NCBI RefSeq assembly: GCF_000813825.1
Contig: NZ_JWTA01000008.1
Location: forward strand, 124,001 to 188,000
Length of the DNA: 64,000 nt
Direction: 5' to 3'
From: Chryseobacterium taiwanense
GTDB taxonomy: Bacteria; Bacteroidota; Bacteroidia; Flavobacteriales; Weeksellaceae
Part shown: piece after piece, positions 17,998-27,059 of the stretch
How the letters are laid out: the number at the start of each line of letters is the position of its first letter
Position numbering within the stretch: position 1 is the stretch's first letter
Notes under the pieces: model-generated
The model's input: the letters and a program-made list of their open reading frames with translations, nothing else
What the model was told of the DNA's origin: nothing
The model's database searches: none
Position numbers and translations under genes: made by a program

Positions 17998-19878
17998 ATG
18001 AAAGTCAAATATATCTTCATTACCTCTGCCATTTTTCTTTCACAGGCTTTTTCTGCCCAAAGACAAATGGAGCATCTGAAAAGAGGAATCGTGGCTGTTC
18101 CTGCAAATTCAGGCGTTTTTGTGAGTTGGCGATTGCTGGGTACAGAACCGCAGAATACTCAGTTCGATCTGTACCGTACAGAAAATAATAAGACTAAAAA
18201 GCTGAACGAAAAGCCTTTGCTTAATGAAACTAATTTTTTAGATAAAACTGTGGATAAAGGCAAAAGCTATACGTATTTCGTCAAATCAAATACGAATGAT
18301 CTATGGATAGATCAGGATGTTGCGGAATATGTTGCTAATCAGAAACCTTATTTTTCAATTCCTTTAAAAACACCTGCAGGATATTCACCCAATGATGCTT
18401 CCGTGGCGGATCTGGATGGTGATGGAGAATATGAAATCATTATTCATCAGACTGGAATGTCACACGATAACAGCCAAAAAGGAATAACTGATGAGCCGAT
18501 TATTCAGGCTTATAAAATGAATGGAACATTTTTATGGGAAATTAATTTAGGCAAAAATATAAGAGAAGGAGCCCATTACACCCAGTTTTTAGTCTATGAT
18601 CTGGATCAGGACGGGAAAGCCGAAATTGTAATGAAAACAGCCGATGGAAGCAAAGATGGAAAAGGAAAATATATAGGAGATCCAACCAAGAACTACGTTA
18701 ATGAAAACGGGTTTATCCTTTCGGGACCGGAATATCTGACTGTTTTTGATGGGGAAACCGGAGCAGAAATCAATACTGTGAATTATGAAGTTCCGAGATT
18801 TGCAGGCAGCTTAAATCCGACTAATGAACAAATGACCGAAACATGGGGTGATGCAAAAGGAAACCGTATCGACCGATTTTTAGGAGCTGTTGCTTATCTG
18901 GATGGAAAAACGCCGAGCATTGTGATGTCCAGAGGATATTATACGAGAACGGCTATTGCAGCTTGGGATTATAAAAATAAAAAACTCAGTCTTCGTTGGT
19001 TGTTTGATACCGAAAGCTCAGAAGAAAATAAAAAATACAGAGGACAGGGAAATCATAATCTGAGCATTGCAGATGTAGATAATGACGGAAAAGATGAAAT
19101 TATTTTCGGAGCCATGACAGTTGATGATGGCGGTAAAGTACTGAACAGTACAGGATATGGTCACGGTGATGCATTGCACGTAGGAGATCTTGATCCGTCA
19201 AATCCCGGATTGGAAATTTTTGATATTCAGGAAAGATTTGATGATGCAGGAGCGCATTTCAGGGATGCCAAAACAGGAAAAGTGCTGTGGAAATTACCTT
19301 CTTTGGAATACAGTTCGAAAAGTAAATTTCAAGGTCCTGGAAGAGGATTATCATTAAATATAGATCCCCGTTACGAAGGTTCTGAATGTTGGGCAGCAGG
19401 AGCAGGCGTGAAAGGACTTTACGACGCCAAAGGAAATAAAATCGGAGAAAAAACTCCAGCCTGTAATATGGGAATCTACTGGGACGGAGATTTTTTAAGC
19501 GAGATTTTGGACGGAACTGTGGTTTCAAAATGGGACTGGAAAAATGCAAAATCGGATGTTGTATTTGATGCAAAAGATTTTAAATGTGAATCTAATAACG
19601 GAACAAAGAAAAACCCGTCTTTAGTGGCAGATCTTTTCGGAGACTGGCGTGAAGAACTAATTTACAGAACAGCCGATAACCAGGAGCTTAGAATTTTCAG
19701 TTCTACTATTCCGACCAAACACAGACTGTATACGCTGATGCATAATCCTCAATACAGATTGAGCATTGTATGGCAAAATGTAGGCTATAATCAGCCTCCG
19801 CATACAGACTATTATCTGGATGAATCAGTAAAAGAAATTCCAAAGCTAAATATTTATACAGTAAATCCTAAAAAATAA
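17998..19878 (+). CDS. Secreted rhamnogalacturonan lyase, polysaccharide lyase family 11
   Basis: 626 residues from the ATG at 17998, which gives a good signal peptide (MKVKYIFITSAIFLSQAFSA); an in-frame TTG at 17983 is possible but less likely. A short fibronectin-like beta region (about 30-110) precedes an eight-bladed beta-propeller with several Ca2+-binding loops of the form D-x-D-x-D (DLDGDGEYEI, DLDQDGKAEI, DVDNDGKDEI), as in Bacillus YesW/YesX. PL11 enzymes cleave the rhamnose-galacturonate bond of the RG-I backbone by beta-elimination and leave an unsaturated galacturonate, which the GH105 product two genes downstream can remove. The CE12 gene starts three bases after the stop. Confidence 0.93.
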   Translation: MKVKYIFITSAIFLSQAFSAQRQMEHLKRGIVAVPANSGVFVSWRLLGTEPQNTQFDLYRTENNKTKKLNEKPLLNETNFLDKTVDKGKSYTYFVKSNTNDLWIDQDVAEYVANQKPYFSIPLKTPAGYSPNDASVADLDGDGEYEIIIHQTGMSHDNSQKGITDEPIIQAYKMNGTFLWEINLGKNIREGAHYTQFLVYDLDQDGKAEIVMKTADGSKDGKGKYIGDPTKNYVNENGFILSGPEYLTVFDGETGAEINTVNYEVPRFAGSLNPTNEQMTETWGDAKGNRIDRFLGAVAYLDGKTPSIVMSRGYYTRTAIAAWDYKNKKLSLRWLFDTESSEENKKYRGQGNHNLSIADVDNDGKDEIIFGAMTVDDGGKVLNSTGYGHGDALHVGDLDPSNPGLEIFDIQERFDDAGAHFRDAKTGKVLWKLPSLEYSSKSKFQGPGRGLSLNIDPRYEGSECWAAGAGVKGLYDAKGNKIGEKTPACNMGIYWDGDFLSEILDGTVVSKWDWKNAKSDVVFDAKDFKCESNNGTKKNPSLVADLFGDWREELIYRTADNQELRIFSSTIPTKHRLYTLMHNPQYRLSIVWQNVGYNQPPHTDYYLDESVKEIPKLNIYTVNPKK

Positions 19879-19881
19879 CTT

Positions 19882-20658
19882 ATGAAAATTAAAATTATCA
19901 TTCCGTTTGTGCTGTTGGTTGTATTTTTAGGAGTTTCCTTTCAAAAGCTCCAGGATAAACCAGTGCTGTACATAATCGGAGATTCTACGGTGCAGAACGG
20001 TTCCGGAAAAGGGGCGGATTCACTTTGGGGATGGGGAAGTTTTATGGATGTATATTTAAATACCAATAAAATTGAAATCCAAAATCATGCAAAAGGCGGA
20101 AGAAGCAGCCGTACTTTTTTAACAGAAGGGAGATGGGATTCCATTATGAAAACCATTAAAAAAGGAGATTATGTTTTGATGCAGTTTGGCCACAATGATG
20201 GGGGTGAATTGGCAGATACGTTGAGAGCGAGAGGAACGATTAAAGGAATCGGAGAAGAATCAAAAGATATTTATAATCCGATCCGAAAAGTGAATGAAAC
20301 CGTGTATACGTATGGCTATTACATGAGAAAATATGCAAATGAGGCCAAAGAAAAAGGAGCAATACCAATCATTGTTTCCCCTATTCCGAGGAATGATTTT
20401 GATAAAAATGGTAAAATTCAACAAGACAAATATGGAGTTTGGGCTCATGAAGTTGCAGAGCAGACCGGAGCTTATTTTATCGATCTGAATGAAATGGTTA
20501 TTGAAAAATATCAGAAAATGGGACCGGAGAAAGTGAAAGTATTCTTTCCAAAAGATCATACCCATACCAATAGAGAAGGAGCAATATTAAATGCAGAATT
20601 AGTAACAAAAGGAATCAAACAATTGAAAAATTGTGAACTGAAAAAATATATAAAATAA
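19882..20658 (+). CDS. Rhamnogalacturonan acetylesterase, CE12 (single-domain)
   Basis: 258 residues, the length of a bare SGNH esterase. An N-terminal hydrophobic stretch (about 5-20) serves as signal peptide or membrane anchor. Catalytic Ser is S35 in IGDST; block III is QFGHNDGG; the C-terminal Asp/His pair lies in KDHTHTNREGA. It shares the family with the 441-residue CE12 at 12657-13982 but lacks the N-terminal beta module, so the two may act on different acetyl positions or chain lengths. It sits between the PL11 and GH105 genes with gaps of 3 and 6 bases. Confidence 0.9.
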   Translation: MKIKIIIPFVLLVVFLGVSFQKLQDKPVLYIIGDSTVQNGSGKGADSLWGWGSFMDVYLNTNKIEIQNHAKGGRSSRTFLTEGRWDSIMKTIKKGDYVLMQFGHNDGGELADTLRARGTIKGIGEESKDIYNPIRKVNETVYTYGYYMRKYANEAKEKGAIPIIVSPIPRNDFDKNGKIQQDKYGVWAHEVAEQTGAYFIDLNEMVIEKYQKMGPEKVKVFFPKDHTHTNREGAILNAELVTKGIKQLKNCELKKYIK

Positions 20659-20664
20659 AATATT

Positions 20665-21813
20665 ATGAGGAAACTATTAACGGCAAGCTTTTTTGCACTG
20701 ATGATCGGGGGATTTTCTTCCTGTTCAGCACAAAAACAAAAAACAGCTCTTCCCAACAAAAAAGAAGTTCTGGAAGTTGCAGAACGTGCCAATCGTTATT
20801 TTATGAACAAATGGCCCGATCCGGGAAAAGAGATTGTAGGAAAAAAAGTATGGCCAAGTAATCTTTGGACACGTGCGGTTTATTATGAAGGTTTAATCGC
20901 TTTATACAAAGTAGATCCTAAAAAGGAATACTATAATTACGCGATGGATTGGTCACAGAAACACAACTGGGATTTGATGCGCGGAACGTATACCCGAAAT
21001 GCAGATCATCAGGCTTGCGGACAGACTTATATTGATCTTTATGAGATTGATGGTAAAAAAAATCCTGAAAGAATTAAAGCGGTAAAAGCTTCGATGGACA
21101 GTATGATTGCCACTAAACAGGTTGATGATTGGTGGTGGATTGATGCTTTGCAAATGTCGATGCCTATTTTTACGAAACTGGGAAGAATCACAGGAGATCA
21201 GAAGTATTTTGACAGAAACTACGAAATGTATGCCTATACAAAATACAAACATGGCGGAAATGGTCTGTATAATGCAAAAGATAAATTGTGGTGGAGAGAT
21301 AAGAGCTTTGTTCCTCCTTACAAAGAACCGAATGGGGAAGACTGCTATTGGAGTCGTGGTAACGGTTGGGTAGTGGCAGCTTTAGCACGTACCTTGGATG
21401 ATACGCCAAAATCTGATCCTCACTACAAAGAATACTTACAGGATTATAAAGATCTGTTATCCACATTGCCTTCTCTTCAGAGAGAAGATGGTTTTTGGAA
21501 TGTAAGTCTTCATGATCCTACAAATTTCGGTGGAAAAGAAATGACGGGAACCGCTTTGTTTGTATACGGAATGTCTTATGGAATGAACAAAGGGCTAATC
21601 GATAAAAAAACATATTTACCCGTTGTGATCAAAGCTTGGAATGCGATTGTAAAAGACTCTGTTCAGCCAAACGGATTTTTAGGATGGGTTCAGGGAACAG
21701 GAAAAGAACCGAAAGACGGTCAACCTTTAGCCATTGATAAAGTTCCGGATTTTGAAGATTATGGATTAGGATGTTTATTACTTGCGGCAAGCGAGGTTTA
21801 TAAATTAAAATAA
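20665..21813 (+). CDS. Unsaturated rhamnogalacturonyl hydrolase, GH105, probable lipoprotein
   Basis: 382 residues. The N-terminus has a lipoprotein signal with the Cys in FSSC at residue 19-20, so the enzyme is probably anchored to a membrane facing the periplasm. The (alpha/alpha)6-barrel of GH105 (YteR/YesR type) is recognisable from DDWWWIDALQMSMP, whose Asp is the expected catalytic acid, and from CYWSRGNGWVVAAL. It hydrolyses the unsaturated galacturonyl residue that PL11 leaves at the non-reducing end of RG-I oligosaccharides. It is the last gene of the enzyme block and is followed by a strong terminator. Confidence 0.93.
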   Translation: MRKLLTASFFALMIGGFSSCSAQKQKTALPNKKEVLEVAERANRYFMNKWPDPGKEIVGKKVWPSNLWTRAVYYEGLIALYKVDPKKEYYNYAMDWSQKHNWDLMRGTYTRNADHQACGQTYIDLYEIDGKKNPERIKAVKASMDSMIATKQVDDWWWIDALQMSMPIFTKLGRITGDQKYFDRNYEMYAYTKYKHGGNGLYNAKDKLWWRDKSFVPPYKEPNGEDCYWSRGNGWVVAALARTLDDTPKSDPHYKEYLQDYKDLLSTLPSLQREDGFWNVSLHDPTNFGGKEMTGTALFVYGMSYGMNKGLIDKKTYLPVVIKAWNAIVKDSVQPNGFLGWVQGTGKEPKDGQPLAIDKVPDFEDYGLGCLLLAASEVYKLK

Positions 21814-21885
21814 ATTAAACGCTTTCAATTTTAATTATTAACAGGATAAGTTAATTCTAATCTGATTAGTAAATTAGGTCTATTG

Positions 21886-21937
21886 ATAAGGCTTTGACTA
21901 AAATTAAACAAAGATTTTGGTTGAAGCCTTATTTTTT
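21886..21937 (+). terminator. Strong intrinsic terminator of the pectin enzyme block
   Basis: A 19-base-pair stem (21886-21904 with 21914-21932, including three G-U pairs) closes a 9-base loop and is followed by a run of T. It separates the enzyme genes from the rhaT transcript. Confidence 0.8.
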
Positions 21938-22184
21938 GTGTAATGATTTTATTTCTAAAGCTTAATTTTATGAGTCTAAGTCTATAAAATGGTGAAAAAG
22001 TTTAATAATATCATCTCCTGAAAAGTGGATGTATTGGACCTTTTTGTTTATTTTAATAAACGTGTATCAAATTGAGAATCTTTATATTAATATATCTGTG
22101 AATATTTAAATTCTTCAATGTTTACTTAAAATTAACGGAATTAATAAAAAATCTTAGTTTTATTACCGAAAAGAAAATAATAAA

Positions 22185-22208
22185 ATCTTGTGCATGACAC
22201 TACAAGAT
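22185..22208. promoter_or_regulatory. Inverted repeat ATCTTGT-N10-ACAAGAT upstream of rhaT
   Basis: A perfect 7-base inverted repeat with a 10-base spacer, directly next to the operator-like palindrome at 22210. The ACAAG core also appears in the direct repeats upstream of the GntR gene (38034-38059), so it could be the site of that regulator, but this is only a similarity of short words. Confidence 0.35.
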
Positions 22209-22209
22209 G

Positions 22210-22223
22210 CGCAATCGATTCCA
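22210..22223. promoter_or_regulatory. Operator-like palindrome upstream of rhaT (CGCAATCGATTCCA)
   Basis: Matches TGCAATCGATTGCA at 12 of 14 positions and lies 37 bases before the rhaT start codon, where a repressor would overlap the promoter or early transcript. One of four copies in the window. Confidence 0.5.
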
Positions 22224-22260
22224 TAGTATTAATTTTCAAATTCAATCATAAGACAAAAGT

Positions 22261-23349
22261 ATGAACGCATTATTAGGAGTTTTTTTCCATTTTTTAGGAG
22301 GATTTTCGTCGGGGAGTTTTTATTTACCCTATAAAAAAGTAAAAGGTTGGTCTTGGGAAACCTATTGGTTGATCGGAGGAATTGTTTCCTGGATTATTGT
22401 TCCGCCGCTGGCTGCTTTTATGACGATTCCAAACTTTTGGGAAATCATCCAGAATGAAAGCTCTTCAATATTAGGATTAACGTTCTTATTTGGTGCTTTA
22501 TGGGGAATTGGAGGCTTCACATATGGTTTGGGCGTTCGATATTTGGGCGTTGCCTTGGGAAGCAGCATTATTTTGGGACTTTGCATGATATTTGGCTCGC
22601 TCGTTCCTTCTATTTATTACGAATTTTCTCCTCAAGAAGGAAAAGACAATATAGGTTTAATGTTTTCCAATTCATGGGGACAGTTTGTCTTATTAGGACT
22701 TTTGGTTTGTGTGGTAGGAATTATCATCAGTGGAAAAGCGGGAATGATGAAAGAAAAAGAATTGCAGACCGATTCTTTAGATCCTCATGGAACGGAAGTA
22801 AAAACAGAATATAAATTTGGATTAGGTTTATTAGTTTCCATTATTTCGGGTGTGCTAAGTGCTTGTTTTAATTTTGGACTGGAAGCAGGAAAGCCTATGG
22901 CAATTATTGCTAATGATCTATGGAAAGTTGCGAATCCGGGACAGGGTGAATTCCTTTTTCAAAATAACGTTACCTATGTTGTTGTACTTTGGGGCGGAAT
23001 GGCGACAAACCTGATTGGTTGCCTTTACCTTTCATTTAAAAATAAATCTTACACAGATTATAAGAAAAAGAATGTCCCTGTTTTAGCTAATATTATCTTT
23101 TGTGCATTAGCAGGAACCATGTGGTTTTTACAGTTTTTCTTCTACGGAATGGGAGAAAGTAAAATGGGGAATGGTCCAAGTTCATGGATTTTACACATGG
23201 CATTTATCATTTTGATTGCTAATTTATGGGGCGTTGTCATCAAAGAATGGAAAGGAGTTTCTAAAAAGACCATTTCCACTATTGTAATTGGGATGATCGT
23301 AATGTTTGTTTCTATATTAATTGTAGGATACGGAAACTCTTTGCGATAA
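22261..23349 (+). CDS. rhaT: L-rhamnose/H+ symporter RhaT
   Basis: 362 residues with about ten hydrophobic segments, the layout of the L-rhamnose-proton symporter family. The opening MNALLGVFFHFLGGFSSGSFYLPYKKVKGWSWETYW closely follows the pattern of E. coli RhaT, as does GIGGFTYGLGVRYLGVALGSSI. It moves L-rhamnose across the inner membrane, so rhamnose freed by the exported GH106 enzyme can reach the cytoplasmic pathway. rhaM follows after six bases. Expression is probably controlled through the two palindromic sites just upstream. Confidence 0.93.
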   Translation: MNALLGVFFHFLGGFSSGSFYLPYKKVKGWSWETYWLIGGIVSWIIVPPLAAFMTIPNFWEIIQNESSSILGLTFLFGALWGIGGFTYGLGVRYLGVALGSSIILGLCMIFGSLVPSIYYEFSPQEGKDNIGLMFSNSWGQFVLLGLLVCVVGIIISGKAGMMKEKELQTDSLDPHGTEVKTEYKFGLGLLVSIISGVLSACFNFGLEAGKPMAIIANDLWKVANPGQGEFLFQNNVTYVVVLWGGMATNLIGCLYLSFKNKSYTDYKKKNVPVLANIIFCALAGTMWFLQFFFYGMGESKMGNGPSSWILHMAFIILIANLWGVVIKEWKGVSKKTISTIVIGMIVMFVSILIVGYGNSLR

Positions 23350-23355
23350 TATATC

Positions 23356-23670
23356 ATGGAAAGAATTGCATTTAAAATGTTCCTCAATAAAGGTTTTGAA
23401 GCCGAATATAAAAAACGGCATGATGAGATATGGCCGGAGCTTACAAATCTTTTGAAAGACTCAGGAATTGCTAATTATTCTATTTTTTTAGATGAAGAAA
23501 CCTTGGTTTTGTATGGTGTTTTAGATTGCCACAATGAAATAGAGTACCAGAATTTACCATTTCAACCTGTCATGCAAAAATGGTGGGAGTATATGAAAGA
23601 TATTATGAAAACCAATGAAGATAGTTCTCCTGTAAGTATCCCTTTAAGAGAAGTATTTTACATGAAATAA
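23356..23670 (+). CDS. rhaM: L-rhamnose mutarotase RhaM
   Basis: 104 residues, the full family length. RhaM interconverts the alpha and beta anomers of L-rhamnose so that the isomerase receives its preferred form. The signature RIAFKMFLNKGFEAEYKKRH and the IWPELTNLL region match the family, with the conserved His in KKRHDEIW and the C-terminal WWEYMKDIM. It is co-transcribed with rhaT and followed by a hairpin terminator, making a two-gene transport/mutarotation unit ahead of the SusC/SusD genes. Confidence 0.93.
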   Translation: MERIAFKMFLNKGFEAEYKKRHDEIWPELTNLLKDSGIANYSIFLDEETLVLYGVLDCHNEIEYQNLPFQPVMQKWWEYMKDIMKTNEDSSPVSIPLREVFYMK

Positions 23671-23716
23671 AAAATCATAGTCAGTTAGTGTTTTTTAGAA
23701 TTTATATTGACAATTG

Positions 23717-23746
23717 AAGACGATCATTTTTTTGATCGTCTTTTTT
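23717..23746 (+). terminator. Intrinsic terminator after rhaM
   Basis: A perfect 10-base-pair stem AAGACGATCA/TGATCGTCTT with a T6 loop, followed by TTTT. It ends the rhaT-rhaM transcript and means the SusC/SusD pair has its own promoter. Confidence 0.85.
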
Positions 23747-23920
23747 GGATCTTCAGTAACTCTTTTAGTTATTATTTAGTTAAAATATGATTAATATCAT
23801 ACTTTTAGAAAAGTTTAAAATTTTAAAAAATATCTGCTCTTTCAGAATTAAATTGATAATATTTTGAAAATTCAATGATAAAATATATAAAATTTTATGA
23901 AAAATTATGAATTTTATAAT

Positions 23921-23940
23921 GCAGGATATTGCAGGATGCT
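23921..23940. promoter_or_regulatory. Direct repeat GCAGGATNNT upstream of susC
   Basis: Two 7-base words GCAGGAT with a 10-base period lie upstream of a -7-like box and about 60 bases before the SusC start. Related GGAT-containing words occur before the aldolase gene (29308-29323), rhamnulokinase gene (33273-33300) and the minus-strand GH28 operon (45509-45534). One helical turn spacing is typical of AraC-type activator sites, but no such regulator is in the window. Confidence 0.35.
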
Positions 23941-23998
23941 AAAACATGAGCAACAATGTACTTTCGGAATGTAAATAAAAGTAAATAAAAATTAATAT

Positions 23999-26900
23999 AT
24001 GCTAATCAAAGTTAAACCTAAGAATTTTAAGCCGCTCATTGCACCGCTGTTTTTGTTGGCATCAGGTTTTATGTTCGGACAAAAAACCGTAAATGATACC
24101 ATAAAAAAAGACAAAACTAAGGATATTGAGGAAGTAGTGTTGATTGGTTATGGAACAGTGAAAAAATCAGACTTAACAGGATCTGCATCGTCAGTATCTG
24201 CAAAAGATTTGGCAGCTACACCGGCAATGAATGCTTTACAAGCCTTACAGGGTAGAGCGGCTGGTTTGAATATTGTGACATCAGGTGGAGCCCCAGGAGC
24301 TGGAGCAAACGTAACTATTCGTGGTGGTGCTTCTATCACTCAAGGTACAGACCCATTATACATTGTAGATGGTTTTCAATTGGATAATGCTTTGAATATT
24401 ATCAATCCTAATGATATTGAAAGTATTGATGTATTAAAAGGTGCTTCAGCCATTGCAATTTATGGTTCGCGTGGTTCTAATGGTATTATTGTAATCAAAA
24501 CTAAAAGCGGTAAAAAAGGAAAAATTACGCTTAATTATAACTCTTTTATGAGTTTCGATATGCTTTCCAAGAAATTAGATATGCTTTCAAACTCAGAAGA
24601 TTATGTAAAATATCAATATGAGCTAGCGCAACTCGGAGGAAAAACAGCGCAATGGAGTAATGTTTATGATAACAGCTTGGGAACAGATTCTCCGGGATTT
24701 TATACAGGGGTATATAGCAGGATTAACAACCGCTATGCATCCGCTCCTTCATTGGATTGGCAGGAAAAGGTATTTGGCGGTACAGGTTTGACCCAAAATC
24801 AAAACTTCAATATTTCCATGGGTAGCGAGAAAACCCAGGCATTCATCAGTTATAATTATAACAAGCAACAAGGTATTCTTGCGAATCACGATGAAACCCG
24901 TAACTCTTTGCGTGCCAATATAAAATCTGAACTTTATAAAGGAATAAGAGTAGATTTTGGATCAATGTTCACTTCCCAATCTGTAAATGGAGGAGGATCG
25001 TACGGTGGAATGAAGAAAGTGCTTCTACAGCCAATCAATGGTGGAACCAAATTTACATTAGATCAGTTATATAATACTCAAACCTATGGTGATTTCTCTG
25101 CTTTCGATTCAAATTACGATACGGAAAATCCTTATATAGAAAATAATGCTTCTACAAGTAACGCCCGTTCGCGCTCTTTTGTGGCTAATGTTGGTTTAGA
25201 AATAGATTTTCTGAAAAATTTCACACTCAGAACTGCAGGACAATATACTTGGAATAGTAGTAAATCCACTTCATTTTCTGATGCGAATTCCAGAGCATAT
25301 CTTACAGATCCTGTAAACACAGGTATCAATGGAAGTATTGGAAACAGAGAGTCTTATAGTTATCAAATCACTAATACAGTGACTTATAATAAAACTTTTG
25401 CGGAAAAACATAAAATTACTGCTCTTGTCGGTACAGAAGCCACATATGGAACATCTGAAGGTAACAGCATAACACTTATCAAATTTCCATTGTTACCAAA
25501 TTATGGACTGAATCAAATTGATAATGCTACTGTAAAAGACAAGAGTGTAAGTCCGGCAACGCCCGTAACGATGATTTCATACTTTGGACGTGTAAACTAT
25601 AATTATGATGACCGTTATCTATTGACAGCTACAATACGTCGTGACGGAACTTCAAAATTTTATCAAGATTACCGATGGGGGAACTTCCCTTCTGTAGCTG
25701 CTGCTTGGCGTGTATCTCAAGAAGGATTCTGGAAAGATCATAAGATTAATAATATTGTCAACGATTTGAAATTCCGTATTGAATACGGGGAAACAGGAAA
25801 TAATGATGTTCCAAGTAATCTGTGGAGAACCAATGTAGTATCTACAGACTATCCTTCGAATAATACAATAGGTAACCCTGCATTAGTAACCAGCACAACT
25901 TATGGTAATCAAAGTCTTCAGTGGGAAGCTATGAAAGCTACTAATATTGGAATAGATTTAGCATTTTTCAATAATAGAATAAAACTAACATCAGAATATT
26001 ATAAAAATGATGTGACCAAAATGTTATTACTAACAGTACTTCCTGCTCATACTGGGTATTCAAACCAATATCAGAATATTGGAACCATGACTAATAAGGG
26101 GTATGAATTCACCCTTAACACAGTTAATTTAAAATCAGATAAATTCAGATGGACGACAGATGCTAATATCGGATTCAATAAGTCTAAAGTAACTTCTCTT
26201 GATAGCGGAAGGGATTCCAGACAATTCACTGTAGGAAGCAACAGAGGTGGTCAGGTAACTTATTATGCCACTGTAGGACAACAGCTAGGAGATATGTATG
26301 GTTATGTTTATCAGGGAATTTACACAACCGATGATTTTACTCAAGCTGCAAATGGTACATTGACGTTAAAACCGGGCGTTGTAAAACCGGCAACAGGAAC
26401 TCCTAAACCTGGAGATATGAAATTTGCTGCAGATAATGAAGCTGGAGATCAGTTCACTAGAAAATTAGTGAAAATAGGAAATGGTACGCCTGACTTTATT
26501 GGGGGTATCAGTAATAATTTTTCTTACAAAGGTTTTGATTTGGCAATATTTATGAAATTCAGCGTTGGTGGAGATGTTTATAATGCTACCAAACAAAGTT
26601 TGAGCCCATATGCATTGTATCAGAATACAGCTTCCGAATTTGGAAATAATTATTATCATTTGATTGATCCTAATACAGGACAAGCAACTACCAATTTGAC
26701 AAGATTAAAAGAACTTAATCCTAATGAAGGTTCAAGCCTTTGGAGCTTAAGCAATACAAATACTGCGAATATTACATATCCTTCATCGTATTATGTGGAA
26801 GATGGGTCTTATCTTAGAATTGCTCAGTTAACTCTTGGTTATAGCTTGAACAGAGAATTTTTAAATAAAATTTCAGTAACTAATGCACGTATTTATGTCA

Positions 26901-27049
26901 CAGTTAATAATTTAGCTACGATTACTGGTTATTCTGGTTATGACCCTGAAGTTGCGGCAGCAAGCGGTGTTGCAATAACACCTGGATATGATAGTTCTTC
27001 CTATCCACGTTCAAGAAGCTATGTTCTTGGTATCAATTTAACTTTTTAA
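23999..27049 (+). CDS. SusC/RagA-type TonB-dependent outer-membrane transporter
   Basis: 1016 residues. After a signal peptide (cleavage near FMFGQ, about residue 28) come a TonB-box-like segment (DIEEVVLIGYGT), the SusC plug signature (LQGRAAGLNIVTSGGAPGAGANVTIRGG, then YIVDGFQLDNALNIINPNDIESIDVLKGASAIAIYGSRGSNG) and a 22-strand barrel ending in FPRSRSYVLGINLTF-like residues. Unlike most SusC proteins it lacks the N-terminal carboxypeptidase-regulatory-like domain. With the SusD protein next door it should import oligosaccharides, here probably RG-I fragments, into the periplasm where the pectin enzymes can act. The SusD start follows 10 bases after the stop. Confidence 0.93.
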   Translation: MLIKVKPKNFKPLIAPLFLLASGFMFGQKTVNDTIKKDKTKDIEEVVLIGYGTVKKSDLTGSASSVSAKDLAATPAMNALQALQGRAAGLNIVTSGGAPGAGANVTIRGGASITQGTDPLYIVDGFQLDNALNIINPNDIESIDVLKGASAIAIYGSRGSNGIIVIKTKSGKKGKITLNYNSFMSFDMLSKKLDMLSNSEDYVKYQYELAQLGGKTAQWSNVYDNSLGTDSPGFYTGVYSRINNRYASAPSLDWQEKVFGGTGLTQNQNFNISMGSEKTQAFISYNYNKQQGILANHDETRNSLRANIKSELYKGIRVDFGSMFTSQSVNGGGSYGGMKKVLLQPINGGTKFTLDQLYNTQTYGDFSAFDSNYDTENPYIENNASTSNARSRSFVANVGLEIDFLKNFTLRTAGQYTWNSSKSTSFSDANSRAYLTDPVNTGINGSIGNRESYSYQITNTVTYNKTFAEKHKITALVGTEATYGTSEGNSITLIKFPLLPNYGLNQIDNATVKDKSVSPATPVTMISYFGRVNYNYDDRYLLTATIRRDGTSKFYQDYRWGNFPSVAAAWRVSQEGFWKDHKINNIVNDLKFRIEYGETGNNDVPSNLWRTNVVSTDYPSNNTIGNPALVTSTTYGNQSLQWEAMKATNIGIDLAFFNNRIKLTSEYYKNDVTKMLLLTVLPAHTGYSNQYQNIGTMTNKGYEFTLNTVNLKSDKFRWTTDANIGFNKSKVTSLDSGRDSRQFTVGSNRGGQVTYYATVGQQLGDMYGYVYQGIYTTDDFTQAANGTLTLKPGVVKPATGTPKPGDMKFAADNEAGDQFTRKLVKIGNGTPDFIGGISNNFSYKGFDLAIFMKFSVGGDVYNATKQSLSPYALYQNTASEFGNNYYHLIDPNTGQATTNLTRLKELNPNEGSSLWSLSNTNTANITYPSSYYVEDGSYLRIAQLTLGYSLNREFLNKISVTNARIYVTVNNLATITGYSGYDPEVAAASGVAITPGYDSSSYPRSRSYVLGINLTF

Positions 27050-27059
27050 TATTCAGATC

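Larger units (their letters stand above)
21814..22260. other. Long intergenic region before rhaT
   Basis: 447 bases. It begins with the terminator of the GH105 gene (21886-21937), continues with AT-rich sequence in which I see no gene, and ends with the regulatory region of rhaT: an inverted repeat at 22185-22208 and an operator-like palindrome at 22210-22223. Confidence 0.6.
23671..23998. other. Intergenic region before the SusC gene
   Basis: 328 bases, very AT-rich. It contains the rhaM terminator (23717-23746), no detectable gene, and near its end the direct repeat GCAGGATATTGCAGGATGCT followed 21 bases later by a -7-like TACTTTCG (23959-23966). Confidence 0.5.

Noticed and set aside
18410..19130. 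Repeated D-x-D-x-D coding motifs as possible tandem DNA repeats
   Set aside because: They are the calcium-binding loops of the PL11 beta-propeller, conserved at protein level, not a DNA repeat.
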